NCBI GenBank assembly: GCA_900318345.1
Contig: ONKD01000012.1
Span: 62,001-126,000 of the forward strand
DNA: 64,000 nt
Source: an uncultured Prevotellaceae bacterium
GTDB taxonomy: Bacteria; Bacteroidota; Bacteroidia; Bacteroidales; Muribaculaceae
Direction: 5' to 3'
Part shown: piece by piece, positions 34,213 through 43,120 of the stretch
Position numbering within the stretch: the stretch's first letter is position 1
Layout of the letters: each line of letters starts with the position of its first letter
Program-made: the position numbers and the translations under genes
Notes under the pieces: generated by a model
Seen by the model: the letters and a program-made list of their open reading frames with translations, nothing else
Database searches by the model: none
What the model was told of the DNA's origin: nothing

Positions 34213-34490
34213 AAGAGCTGGATCCCATCCTTCACTCCCAGCTGCGGCTGGCGGTGATGTCGATACTGATGAATGTGGACGAGGCAGACTTCGTCTATCT
34301 CAAGGAGCAGACCGAGTCCACAGCGGGCAACCTGAGCGTGCAGCTAGACAAACTCTCTGCAGCCGGCTACATCACGGTCACCAAGGGTTTTGTCGGCAAG
34401 AAGACACGCACCGCCTGCCAAGTCACCGAACAAGGGCGCAAGGCCTTCGAGGAGTATGTCGAAGCATTGAAAGGTTACCTGAACCTGTAA
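34209..34490 (+). CDS. Winged-helix transcriptional regulator (HTH_34/MarR-like)
   Basis: This 93-residue protein is a single winged helix: LHSQLRLAVMSILMNV, YLKEQTESTAGNLSVQLDKL (recognition helix), then the wing YITVTKGFVGKKTRTACQVT and a C-terminal dimerisation helix. This is the DNA-binding-domain-only family that lacks an effector domain. It is coupled to the membrane protein gene (ATGA overlap) and probably autoregulates through the palindromes at 33447-33463 and 33532-33553. The assignment of these operators is inference from position. Confidence 0.85.
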   Translation: MKELDPILHSQLRLAVMSILMNVDEADFVYLKEQTESTAGNLSVQLDKLSAAGYITVTKGFVGKKTRTACQVTEQGRKAFEEYVEALKGYLNL

Positions 34491-34533
34491 ATGCTCGCGT
34501 TGCTCGCAGGTTAAAGGTTAAGGGTTAAAGAGG

Positions 34534-34566
34534 CATCCGCGTTCCGTTTTGTCGGGAACGCGGATG
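34534..34566. terminator. Terminator between HTH gene and rsmF
   Basis: CATCCGCGTTCC...GGGAACGCGGATG is a strong hairpin followed by TTTA. It belongs to the 'gaggcatccgc' hairpin type also present at 11768-11796 and, degenerate, near 10993 and 50798. Confidence 0.7.
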
Positions 34567-34648
34567 TTTACTATCATCTTAGCGCCTTTGCGTCTTTGCG
34601 TGGAGTTTGCTTGCTAAGGGCTAAAAAAGGTACTTTTTGTCTTCTTTT

Positions 34649-36016
34649 TTACAGGACTTGGGGTTTTTCGTCGGGGAGGTGAGTGCTGAGGATGCGTTGG
34701 GATTTGGGATAGAGGTTGTTGGCGCGGTTACCCAGGTTGTTGGCAAAGCCAAGCACGGCGCCCTCATGGGCAATGAGGACATAGCCGCGCGGACCATCAA
34801 CAGCGATACTCTCGCCACGCAGGTAGCGCAACCCTGTGGGGTAATCCACCTCACAAACGGGGAAGGCCTCGTTAGCCCTTGCCGATGACATCGCCAGGGC
34901 AGGGTGGGGCATGGTTTTGCGTCCCATGACGGTGGCCAGTTCCACGCCGGCATGCAGCACGTTGAGCGAGGCTTGCAAGGCTGCTATCTCGTTGCGCCAT
35001 TCCACGGGAGTGGCAATATAAAGGTCACCCTGCTGTTCAATCGTGAAACAATCGGGGTTAGCGAGCCAAATTTTGCCGATTTCATCGCATTTTTTCGTGT
35101 TTTTTCCCTTGATGCGGATATCCTGGCGTGGGGCATTACCATCCTTGCGGAATGCGGCCATAAAGAGTCCTTCGCCGTCTACACGATGCGGCATGAAGCG
35201 ATAGCAGTGGCAATCACTGCCGATGGCCGGATGAATGTTCCACGACGGCTCAATTGGCACTTCAAGAGAGGTAGCACCCAATTCATTGACGATGAAATCG
35301 GCGATTTCCTCATTTTCCTGGCGGTTGTAGGTGCAGGTGCTGTAGATGAGCAATCCACCGGGGCGTAGGGCGTTCCACGCATCGGAGAGGATGCCACGTT
35401 GGCGCTCGGCGCACTGATCGACCAGTTGGGGTGACCATTGGGCCACCGCTTCGTCATCCTTGCGCATCATGCCCTCGCCACTGCATGGCACGTCGGTCGC
35501 GATGACGTCAAAGAAATGTGTCAATTTCCCAAAATGGGCGGGTGCGTTGCTTGTCACCACGCAATGGGGATTGCCCCAACGGATGATATTGTCGGCCAAC
35601 ACACGGGCTCGGGGCGGTACAATCTCGTTAGCGACGACCAGCGACCCCGCAGGCAAGGCTTGAAGGGCCGCTGTAGTCTTTCCACCAGGAGCGGCACACA
35701 GGTCTAGATAGCGTACCGGCTCATGGATAAAGTGCTTGATCACGTGGCTGATGAACATTGACGATGCATCCTGCACATAGTATCGTCCCGCATGCCAGTC
35801 GGGGTCAAATGTGAAGGCAGGACGGTCATTCAAATAAAAGCCTTGGTTGCACCAGGGCACCTGGCGGGCCCCATTGGGCACAGTCGCAGCGCGCGCATCG
35901 TTGACACGCACGGCTACGCTAGGCTCGGTGGATGTGATGGCATCCACCAGTGCCTCCCACTCTGTGGGGACTAGTCCTTGAAGTTGTAGTATAAAAGATT
36001 CAGGCAGATTCATCAT
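34649..36016 (-). CDS. rRNA (cytosine-C5) methyltransferase, NOL1/NOP2/Sun family (RsmF-like)
   Basis: This 455-residue protein has a SAM-dependent methyltransferase core (about 75-300): DASSMFISHVI, LDLCAAPGGKTTAAL (SAM motif I), then TDVPCSGEGMMRK and YSTCTYNRQENEEI, which hold the two catalytic Cys of m5C enzymes. The C-terminal 155 residues form a PUA-like extension ending LYPKSQRIL, as in RsmF. It probably modifies 16S rRNA. It begins 10 bases before the end of the upstream Na/Pi transporter region, so the two are likely co-transcribed. Confidence 0.92.
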   Translation of the reverse strand: MMNLPESFILQLQGLVPTEWEALVDAITSTEPSVAVRVNDARAATVPNGARQVPWCNQGFYLNDRPAFTFDPDWHAGRYYVQDASSMFISHVIKHFIHEPVRYLDLCAAPGGKTTAALQALPAGSLVVANEIVPPRARVLADNIIRWGNPHCVVTSNAPAHFGKLTHFFDVIATDVPCSGEGMMRKDDEAVAQWSPQLVDQCAERQRGILSDAWNALRPGGLLIYSTCTYNRQENEEIADFIVNELGATSLEVPIEPSWNIHPAIGSDCHCYRFMPHRVDGEGLFMAAFRKDGNAPRQDIRIKGKNTKKCDEIGKIWLANPDCFTIEQQGDLYIATPVEWRNEIAALQASLNVLHAGVELATVMGRKTMPHPALAMSSARANEAFPVCEVDYPTGLRYLRGESIAVDGPRGYVLIAHEGAVLGFANNLGNRANNLYPKSQRILSTHLPDEKPQVL

Positions 36017-36026
36017 CGCCCTTATA

Positions 36027-37835
36027 TTAGGCGGTGGGCTTTGCGGTCTTCTCGGGATTCAGCTCACCAATGGTTATGCCGCTACCCGGGGCAACGTTGC
36101 TGCGCATGATGTCCTCGATGTCGTCGATGACATTGACGATAAAGTCGCCCACCTTCTCGGCCTCGCAGACGATATCCATGTAGAAGATACCCGCCTTGTA
36201 GGGATACTTCTTCTCGGTGCGGCACTGGTTGCGGAAGTTGTTGATCTCGCGCTCCTTGTTGTAGTTGCGCATCAAATCCTCGGGAGTGACATTATCCAGG
36301 TCGCTCAGGACGGCGAGCATATTGGTCATGCCCTCGCTCACGAGCTTGAGCATCACGTCGATGTTGGCGTAGTTGTACTCGTTGAAGTGAGCATCGGCCT
36401 CCTCCTTGCGCACGAGGGCCTTGGCGATGTTGTTGCAGCTGTCGCCCACGCTCTCGAGCTCGCTGATGATGCTCAGCAGGCTGGCGACGCGGATTTTAGC
36501 CTTACTACTCAGGCGACCATCAAGCACCTTGTTCAGGTAGCTGCCAATCTCAAACTCCATCCTGTCGGTGATGTCCTCATATTTCTCGATGCGCGAGAAA
36601 ATCTTGTTGAACTCGGGCGTTCCGGTCTTGGTGTGTACCAGGTTCTTAACCATGCCCAACATGCGCTCAACACGCTCGGCAAACACGACAATCTCACGCT
36701 CGGCCTGGGCAATATTCAACTCACTGGCGCTCATGAGACCACCCTGGATATACTTGAGCTGGAACTCCTCGTCCTCCTTCTTGCGACTCTTGACAAGGAT
36801 ATTGAGCAACTTGGTGTAGAGGCTGGTGAACCATATCATGATCAACAGGTTGCACAACTTGAAGATGGTGTGGAACATGGTCATGCCGATAGACATGGCT
36901 ACCTGTTCCTGCATCAATGTGCCTTCCTCGACGTTGGCTCCAGCTTTTACGCTGTTATACAATGCCATCGGGTCACCCAGATGGAACAAGTCCTTGACCA
37001 CCCAGGTCACCATCGATACAAACGGATGGAAGATAATCAACACCCAGACGGCGCCAAACAGGTTGAACAAGGCGTGGCCCAAGGCTGCCTTCTTGGCTTC
37101 AGCATTACCGCCCAGCGATGCGAGCAGCGGTGTGATGCTGGTACCGATGCTGGCACCCAGCACCATGGCGCAGGCGATGTCAAACGAAATCCAGCCCTTG
37201 GCAGCCATGATGAGCACGATGGCAAAGGTAGCGGCACTAGATTGGATAACCATGGTCACAATCCAACCCACCAGCGTGAAGAACAGGATGGACAAGAAAC
37301 CCATCGATGTGTACTGCTGCAGCGAGGCGAACACCTCGGGTGACTTGGAAAGGTCGGGCACGTTGGCGCTGATGGCATCAAGACCCATGAACAGGAACAC
37401 AAAACCGATGAGCAACTCACCGATGTTCTTGTAGTTGCTGCGTTTCATGAACAGCATTGGGACCGCAAAGGCCAGTAAGGGTAACAGGAATGCCGACAAC
37501 TTGACCTTGAAGCCGAAGATGGCGATGATCCACTCGGTGAACGTGGTACCCAGCGCTGCACCAAAGCTCACGGCCAATGACTGCTCCAGCGGCATCAAGC
37601 CAGCGTTGACAAAGCTGACCACCATCGACACCGAGGCCGATGAACTCTGAATCAAGGCAGTGATGATGACACCAGTGACCACGGCAAGGAAGCGGTTCTT
37701 GGTCATCCAGGCAAGGATAGAACGCAGTCGTTTACCGGCTGATTTCTGCAGGCCTTCACTCATGATCTTCATTCCATACAGGAACAAACACACTGAGCCC
37801 AATAAGGCCAGGACGTTAATTAAGCCATAATCCAT
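36027..37835 (-). CDS. Na/phosphate cotransporter family protein with PhoU-like C-terminus
   Basis: This 602-residue protein has duplicated Na/Pi-cotransporter modules with QSSSA signatures: VTGVIITALIQSSSASVSMV (about 53-72) and VTMVIQSSAATFAIVLIMA (about 193-211). About eight helices are followed by a cytoplasmic helical domain (about 385-590) resembling PhoU, with ERVERMLGMVKNLVH and ISELESVGDSCNNIAKALVR. Members import phosphate or affect its homeostasis. A TAATTTTG -7 element lies on the minus strand at 37873-37880. Confidence 0.93.
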   Translation of the reverse strand: MDYGLINVLALLGSVCLFLYGMKIMSEGLQKSAGKRLRSILAWMTKNRFLAVVTGVIITALIQSSSASVSMVVSFVNAGLMPLEQSLAVSFGAALGTTFTEWIIAIFGFKVKLSAFLLPLLAFAVPMLFMKRSNYKNIGELLIGFVFLFMGLDAISANVPDLSKSPEVFASLQQYTSMGFLSILFFTLVGWIVTMVIQSSAATFAIVLIMAAKGWISFDIACAMVLGASIGTSITPLLASLGGNAEAKKAALGHALFNLFGAVWVLIIFHPFVSMVTWVVKDLFHLGDPMALYNSVKAGANVEEGTLMQEQVAMSIGMTMFHTIFKLCNLLIMIWFTSLYTKLLNILVKSRKKEDEEFQLKYIQGGLMSASELNIAQAEREIVVFAERVERMLGMVKNLVHTKTGTPEFNKIFSRIEKYEDITDRMEFEIGSYLNKVLDGRLSSKAKIRVASLLSIISELESVGDSCNNIAKALVRKEEADAHFNEYNYANIDVMLKLVSEGMTNMLAVLSDLDNVTPEDLMRNYNKEREINNFRNQCRTEKKYPYKAGIFYMDIVCEAEKVGDFIVNVIDDIEDIMRSNVAPGSGITIGELNPEKTAKPTA

Positions 37836-37965
37836 GGAAAATTTCGTTTATTAGTGGTGAATAATTTGGTGACAAAATTATAAAAAATGCGGCATACTTT
37901 TGGCCTATTGTACTATTTTTTTCAATTAAAATATTAATGTGTTTATCCAATAGCTGAAAAAGTAC

Positions 37966-37973
37966 TATTTTTG
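37966..37973 (+). promoter_or_regulatory. -7 element of the beta-helix gene
   Basis: TATTTTTG lies about 83 bases upstream of the ATG at 38056. The leader contains GTCATG (37979-37984) and CATGAC (38005-38010), a small hairpin. Confidence 0.45.
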
Positions 37974-38055
37974 CAATGTCATGGGCCTTGTTTCCTAACG
38001 GTTTCATGACGAATCATTTCTATTCAAAAACATTAATTTAAAACAACTATTTTTT

Positions 38056-39438
38056 ATGAAGAAATTTTACGCATTGATGCTCATGGCCGCTATGGCCGCC
38101 GGAGCAATGGCCCAGGAGTTCGTCAGCGACGGCACGGGCAACGTGTACACTTTTAACTCGCTCAGCCAGATTGAGGGCACGGGCGTGACGATGCAGGAGG
38201 ATGGCTCCTATCTCGTTGCCGCCGACTTTACCATCAGCGAGGGCGACGTGCTGCAAATGGACAACAACGCCATCATCAAGATGGCTAATGGCGTGCGCGT
38301 CACCATCGATGGCAACGCCGACTTCGCTCCCGCCGACACAGCTGTCGTAACCCGCGACGCTGAGGGTTCCAACCCCAAGGGTTTCTGGATGCTGGGTGAG
38401 AACGGTAATGCCGAGTTAAAGAATGTGACCTTTGAGTATGTGGGCGTGACCTTTGGCGGCTTGAACAGCAGCCTGCATGCCGACAACTGCACCTTTATCC
38501 TGTACAACGGCAAGTTGAACAGCTCGGGTGCTCTGGCCTTCAACGCCTCTTGTGACAACAACATCGTGGAGAACTGCTACTTTATCGAGAACACCGTCAA
38601 CGCTATCGGCAACGGTGCTAACACTCCTATCGGCATCATCATCCGCAACTGCCTGTTCTGGCACAACACCACCTCCAACCGCAACAAGCCCCAGATCAAC
38701 TTGACCGTGGGTGGTGCCTATGATGTGCTCATCGAGGACAACGACGTCATTGGCGGTCAGTTCACCATGTCGGGCGGTATCGGCCTGAGCAACATGATGG
38801 GATTGGGCCACACTGGTACCAACATCATCAGGAACAACTACATTGCCGACAACCGCTATGGTATCACCACCATTGGCTCGGTAGATGCTTACATCATCAA
38901 CAACACGATGATTGACAACCACTACGAGACCAACCCCAACAACGGCGGTAGCTGCATCAGCATCTATGACAGCAGCAGTAGCAGCAACGTTTATATTGAG
39001 GGTAACTGGATGGAAGGTGGCCTGTGGGGTATCACCGTTCCCAGCGGTGCTCCCAACATCAACCTGGGCAAGGTCGAGGATCCCGAGGCCGAGGACTACA
39101 ACCCCGGTAACAACACTTTCTTGAACAACGGCTTTGACGGCACATTCTGTGACCTGTACAACAACGGCACCGCTACCATCTATGCCCAGGGCAACACCTG
39201 GAACGTGGCTGTACAGGACGAGGAGAGCATCGAGGAGGTTATCTACCATCAGGTGGATGACCCCAGCAAGGGCCTTGTCATCTTTATGCCCGCTCACGAG
39301 GAAGAGCCCAGTGCCATTGAGGAAATCAGTGCAAACCAGGGCAACAATCTGTACTACAACATTATGGGTGTTCCCAGTGAGGCTCCCACCGCTCCTGGCA
39401 TCTATATCCACAACGGCAAGAAGATCCTCGTGAAGTAA
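38056..39438 (+). CDS. Secreted right-handed beta-helix protein
   Basis: This 460-residue protein has a signal peptide (MKKFYALMLMAAMAAGAMAQ). A parallel beta-helix (about 90-400) has ladders such as LHADNCTFILYNGKLNSSGA, NNIVENCYFIENTVNAIGNG and VDAYIINNTMIDNHYETNPN, rich in Asn. A short C-terminal module (SAIEEISANQ...GIYIHNGKKILVK) resembles the Bacteroidota sorting signal type. Beta-helix proteins of this kind are often polysaccharide-binding or pectate-lyase-like, but no catalytic residues are obvious. It ends at a strong terminator. Confidence 0.82.
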   Translation: MKKFYALMLMAAMAAGAMAQEFVSDGTGNVYTFNSLSQIEGTGVTMQEDGSYLVAADFTISEGDVLQMDNNAIIKMANGVRVTIDGNADFAPADTAVVTRDAEGSNPKGFWMLGENGNAELKNVTFEYVGVTFGGLNSSLHADNCTFILYNGKLNSSGALAFNASCDNNIVENCYFIENTVNAIGNGANTPIGIIIRNCLFWHNTTSNRNKPQINLTVGGAYDVLIEDNDVIGGQFTMSGGIGLSNMMGLGHTGTNIIRNNYIADNRYGITTIGSVDAYIINNTMIDNHYETNPNNGGSCISIYDSSSSSNVYIEGNWMEGGLWGITVPSGAPNINLGKVEDPEAEDYNPGNNTFLNNGFDGTFCDLYNNGTATIYAQGNTWNVAVQDEESIEEVIYHQVDDPSKGLVIFMPAHEEEPSAIEEISANQGNNLYYNIMGVPSEAPTAPGIYIHNGKKILVK

Positions 39439-39465
39439 TCGAGTGACATCACGTTATGAATAAAA

Positions 39466-39496
39466 CTGCCCGCCATGAGTCGATCATGACGGGCAG
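39466..39496. terminator. Bidirectional terminator
   Basis: CTGCCCGCCATGA/TCATGACGGGCAG (one mismatch, 5-base loop) is flanked by AATAAAA on one side and CGTTTATTTATT on the other. It lies between the beta-helix (+) and aminotransferase (-) genes. Confidence 0.75.
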
Positions 39497-39517
39497 CGTT
39501 TATTTATTAAGTTTGTC

Positions 39518-40711
39518 TTATGCGAGCTTGGCGAGGGCAGCGGCGATGCGCTTGGCGGCCTCGCGCAGGTTCTCGTCGCTGGTGGCGTAGCTCAGGCGGA
39601 TGTAACCCGGGCAGCAGAAGGCACTGCCGGCCACGGTAGCAACGTGAGCCTCGTTGAGCAGGTAAAGGGCGAGATCGTTATCATCGTTGATGACGGTGTC
39701 GCCGCAACGCTTGCCATAATAGGCCTCGACCTTGGGGAAGGCGTAGAAGGCGCCCTCGGGCATGTTCAGCTCAAAGCCGGGAATCTGCTGCAAGAGCCCC
39801 ACGATGAGGTCGCGGCGGCGCTGGAAAGCGACGCGCATCTCCTCGACGCACTCTTGCGGTCCGTTATAGGCCACCTCGGCAGCCTTTTGGGCGATGGACG
39901 ACACGCCGCTGGTGTACTGGCCTTGCAACTTGGTCACAGCCTTAGCGACCCAAATCGGTGCAGCGATGTAACCAATGCGGTATCCCGTCATGGCATAGGA
40001 CTTGGACACACCGTTGACGATGACCACCTGCTCCTTGATGGCACCAAACTGAGCGAGCGACTCGTGGTGACCCACATAGTTGATGTGCTCATAGATCTCA
40101 TCGGCGATGACCATCACCTGGGGGTGACGCTCCAGCATCTGGGCAATGGCCTGCAGCTCGTCGCGGCTGTAGATGGCGCCGCTGGGGTTGCTGGGCGAGC
40201 AGATGATGATGAGTCGGGTTTTATCGGTAATGACGGCCTCGAGTTCGGCGGCGGTCACCTTGAAGTTCTTTTCCATGCTTGAGGGCAGGAGCACGCTCTT
40301 GCCGCCCGTGAGGTTGACCATCTGCACATAGCTTACCCAAGCCGGAGTGGGGATGATCACCTCATCGCCCGGGTTGATGAGGGCCATGATGGCGTTGCAC
40401 AACTCGTGCTTGGCACCGTTGCCAATGACAATCTGGTCGGGGGTGTATTCCAAGCCATTCTCGCGACGCAGTTTCTCGCAGACGGCCTGTCGCAGCGACA
40501 GATAGCCGGGCACGGGTGAATAGAACGAGAAGTTGTCATCAACGGCCTGTTTGGCAGCGGCCTTGATGTGGTCGGGGGTGAAGAAGTCGGGTTCGCCCAC
40601 CGAGAGGTTGATCACGTCCACGCCCTGAGCGCGCAGCTCGCTGCTCTTCTGTGACATGGCTAGAGTGGCACTGGGTGCCAGTGCGTTAAGTCGGTCCGAA
40701 AGTCGGTTCAT
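39518..40711 (-). CDS. Class I pyridoxal-phosphate aminotransferase (aspartate type)
   Basis: This protein has 397 residues from MNRLSDRLNALAPSATLAMS; the longer frame from 40789 adds 26 residues with no homology and overlaps the promoter (minus-strand TACCTTTG at 40760-40767). Family marks are NLSVGEPDFFTP, the Asn/Asp/Tyr cofactor contacts around SPSNPSGAIYS and VIADEIYEHINY, and the Schiff-base Lys in NGVSKSYAMTGYRIGYI (about 234). The sequence is of the AspC-like group common in Bacteroidales, which transfers the amino group of aspartate. The product could also be a broader-specificity transaminase. Confidence 0.93.
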   Translation of the reverse strand: MNRLSDRLNALAPSATLAMSQKSSELRAQGVDVINLSVGEPDFFTPDHIKAAAKQAVDDNFSFYSPVPGYLSLRQAVCEKLRRENGLEYTPDQIVIGNGAKHELCNAIMALINPGDEVIIPTPAWVSYVQMVNLTGGKSVLLPSSMEKNFKVTAAELEAVITDKTRLIIICSPSNPSGAIYSRDELQAIAQMLERHPQVMVIADEIYEHINYVGHHESLAQFGAIKEQVVIVNGVSKSYAMTGYRIGYIAAPIWVAKAVTKLQGQYTSGVSSIAQKAAEVAYNGPQECVEEMRVAFQRRRDLIVGLLQQIPGFELNMPEGAFYAFPKVEAYYGKRCGDTVINDDNDLALYLLNEAHVATVAGSAFCCPGYIRLSYATSDENLREAAKRIAAALAKLA

Positions 40712-40796
40712 GATTCTTTCAGTTTTAAGTTGTAAGTTAATTAGTCTTTTATTTGGTGCAAAGGTAGGAGTTTTTCCTTGAATGAGCAAATCATCC

Positions 40797-41762
40797 TCAT
40801 GTTTCCTCGGGGGATTTCTCTACAACACGTCCACGCACGACCTTGAAACGGCGGTCAAATTCCTCGCGCGTGCGTTTCCACCTGTTGTGGCTCCAGAGCC
40901 AGTACTGTGGGGCGCGATTGATGGTTTGCTCCATGCGCTGGAAGTAGGTGTTGGTTAGTTCAAACTCCCCCGTCGACTTGGGGTCGCGCGTGATGACCTG
41001 GAATTCACACTCATAGTAACCGCGCCGCGGGCATTTCACGTCGAGATAGACCACGGCGTGGTTTTGGGAGCGCGTAATGCGCTCGATGCCAGTGAAAACG
41101 GGGGTGTTGGGGTGGTTGAGGAACGTGAGCCAGTGGTGGATGTTTTCCCACTTGGGCACCTGGTCATTGATATAGCCCAGCATGGTCACGCGGTCCTCCT
41201 GCTTGTTGCCCAGAATCCAGCGCAGCGAGTCGTTCTTGGGCACGCACACGGGTCCCATGCGATTGCGCATCTTGAGCACCACGCGGTCAAACACCTTGTT
41301 CTCGAGGGGATGATAGAGTTGGCCAAGGATAACATCGCGATGCACCGGCGGTAGCCACAGGGCGAACGAGGTCACCCATTCCCAGTTGCCGTAATGGCCC
41401 AGTAGCAGGGCAATGGGCTGGCCGCTGTTGAGTATCTCACCCACCTGCTCGCAGCCCTTGAAGGTCATGCGCCTCATGATGTTCTTGCGGCTGATGGTGG
41501 TGTACTTGACCGTCTCAGCAACGAGGTCACACATGTGGCGGTAGAACTGCCGCTGCAATTTCTTCAATTCCCGCTCGCTCTTGTCGGGATAGGAGGTGCT
41601 CAGGTTCTTCCACACCACGCGGTGGCGGTAGCGCACCACATGGGCGATGATCAGGTACAGGATGTCGCTGAACAGGTAGTGTACCCACATGGGCAGCAGC
41701 GACAACAGGTACCAAATCCCGTAAAGTGCCCAGAATGCTATGTTGTCAAGCGTTTTTTTCAT
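40797..41762 (-). CDS. Lysophospholipid/lipid A acyltransferase (LpxL/HtrB family)
   Basis: This 321-residue protein has an N-terminal membrane segment (AFWALYGIWYLLSLLPMWVH) and the acyltransferase core LLGHYGNWEWVTSF (HxxxxE catalytic motif, about 120-133). RNRMGPVCVPKNDSLR and CPRRGYYECEF also match the lipid A acyltransferase family. It adds a secondary acyl chain to lipid A or a related lipid. It is 86 bases downstream of the aminotransferase start region on the same strand and may share its transcript. The role in lipid A is inferred from family membership. Confidence 0.87.
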   Translation of the reverse strand: MKKTLDNIAFWALYGIWYLLSLLPMWVHYLFSDILYLIIAHVVRYRHRVVWKNLSTSYPDKSERELKKLQRQFYRHMCDLVAETVKYTTISRKNIMRRMTFKGCEQVGEILNSGQPIALLLGHYGNWEWVTSFALWLPPVHRDVILGQLYHPLENKVFDRVVLKMRNRMGPVCVPKNDSLRWILGNKQEDRVTMLGYINDQVPKWENIHHWLTFLNHPNTPVFTGIERITRSQNHAVVYLDVKCPRRGYYECEFQVITRDPKSTGEFELTNTYFQRMEQTINRAPQYWLWSHNRWKRTREEFDRRFKVVRGRVVEKSPEET

Positions 41763-41952
41763 CTGCAGTCAAGACCGTCATGAGGTTTGCCGTGGCGAAA
41801 GTACTACAAAAAAGTCAGTTGGGCAAATCATGGCGGCAGTTCCTCAGGCCGTTGTTGTTTTTGGGGTTCTCCTGCCTGGTAAAAATGCACAGAATTGGGT
41901 AATCATGTGAAAAAACTGGCATGAGTCTTGCAGTAGTTTGCAAGGTTATGTG

Positions 41953-41960
41953 TAAATTTG
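41953..41960 (+). promoter_or_regulatory. -7 element of the lemA operon
   Basis: TAAATTTG lies 56 bases upstream of the lemA start. A TTG at 41928-41930 is 22 bases upstream of it, slightly long for the -33 spacing. Confidence 0.45.
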
Positions 41961-42015
41961 CGATTTGTAATCAAGCAGAAAACATTATTCATATTAAATA
42001 AAAAATAAAGAAACT

Positions 42016-42618
42016 ATGAAAAAAGGATGTATTGGACTGATTGTCCTGGGCGTGATCGCCCTCGCTTTGTTTGGCTGGGTAAAGAACGGCTATAACGGTC
42101 TCGTGAAACAACAAGAGAGTGTAGAAACCGCTTGGGCTCAGGTAGAGAATGTGTATCAGCGCCGTGCTGACCTCATCCCCAACCTGGTAGAGACCGTCAA
42201 GGGCTATGCCAAGCATGAGTCAGAGACCCTTGAGAACGTAATCAATGCACGTGCTAACGCCACCAAGGTGACCATCGACCCGGCTAACATGACCCCCGAA
42301 GACCTGAAGAAGTATCAGGAGGCACAGGGCGAGGTGACCAGCGCATTGAGCCGACTCATCGCTGTGAGCGAGTCCTATCCTGACTTGAAGGCCAATCAGA
42401 ACTTCCTGGAGTTGCAGAACCAGTTGGAGGGCACGGAAAACCGCATTGCCGTTGAGCGCAACAAGTTCAACGAGGTGGCTAGGGAGTACAACACCACCCG
42501 TCGCACCTTCCCCACCAACATCATCGCCAGCATCTTTAACTTTGGTGAGAAGCCTTACTTCCAGGCTCAAGAGGGTGCCGACAAGGCTCCCAAGGTGGAT
42601 TTTGGCACCAGTAACTAA
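42016..42618 (+). CDS. lemA: LemA family protein
   Basis: This 200-residue protein has one N-terminal membrane helix (CIGLIVLGVIALALFGWV). The LemA helical domain follows: NGLVKQQESVETAWAQVENV, YQRRADLIPNLVETVKGYAK, then VISSI-like turns and EYNTTRRTFPTNIIASIFNF near the end. LemA proteins are membrane-anchored with a cytoplasmic or periplasmic helical bundle and accompany TPM-domain proteins. Three bases separate it from the next gene. Confidence 0.94.
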   Translation: MKKGCIGLIVLGVIALALFGWVKNGYNGLVKQQESVETAWAQVENVYQRRADLIPNLVETVKGYAKHESETLENVINARANATKVTIDPANMTPEDLKKYQEAQGEVTSALSRLIAVSESYPDLKANQNFLELQNQLEGTENRIAVERNKFNEVAREYNTTRRTFPTNIIASIFNFGEKPYFQAQEGADKAPKVDFGTSN

Positions 42619-42621
42619 GAC

Positions 42622-43116
42622 ATGGCACTGGCCGATTTCATTCCCAATGAGGGCCAGCGGCGCATAGCCGATGCCATCACCGCAGCCGAGCGTCACACCA
42701 CGGGCGAGATATGCGTGCATGTGACCCCCCGCTGTCGTGGTGATGTGATGAAACGTGCCGCCCGCACGTTTAACCGTCTGCACCTCTACACGACCAAGCG
42801 CCGCAACGCCGTGCTGATATTCGTCGCTTACGATGACCGCAAGTTTGCCATCCTGGGTGATACAGGCATCAACGATGTGGTGCCCCAGGGTTTCTGGGAC
42901 GGCGAGGTCGAGGAACTGGGCCGTTACCTCAAGGCGGGGCGTCCTGTTGACGGAATCTGCGCGATTATTGGCCGCATGGGTGAGCGGTTGTCAGAGTATT
43001 TCCCTGGCGAGCGCGACGACGAGAACGAATTGAGTAACGAGGTCACCTTTGATGACGGCTTTGATGACGACGAGCCCGATAACCACAACGACGATGACTA
43101 TGGCAACATGGAATAG
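42622..43116 (+). CDS. TPM-domain protein 1 (soluble)
   Basis: This 164-residue protein has the TPM (Psb32/Tic-like phosphatase) fold: AITAAERHTTGEICVHVTPR, NAVLIFVAYDDRKFAILGD and IIGRMGERLSEYFP. It has no signal peptide or membrane helix and a strongly acidic tail (DDENELSNEV, DDDEPDNHNDDD). The tail is unusual and may bind cations. It overlaps nothing but sits 3 bases after lemA and 4 bases before the next TPM gene, so the three form one operon. Confidence 0.85.
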   Translation: MALADFIPNEGQRRIADAITAAERHTTGEICVHVTPRCRGDVMKRAARTFNRLHLYTTKRRNAVLIFVAYDDRKFAILGDTGINDVVPQGFWDGEVEELGRYLKAGRPVDGICAIIGRMGERLSEYFPGERDDENELSNEVTFDDGFDDDEPDNHNDDDYGNME

Positions 43117-43120
43117 AGCG

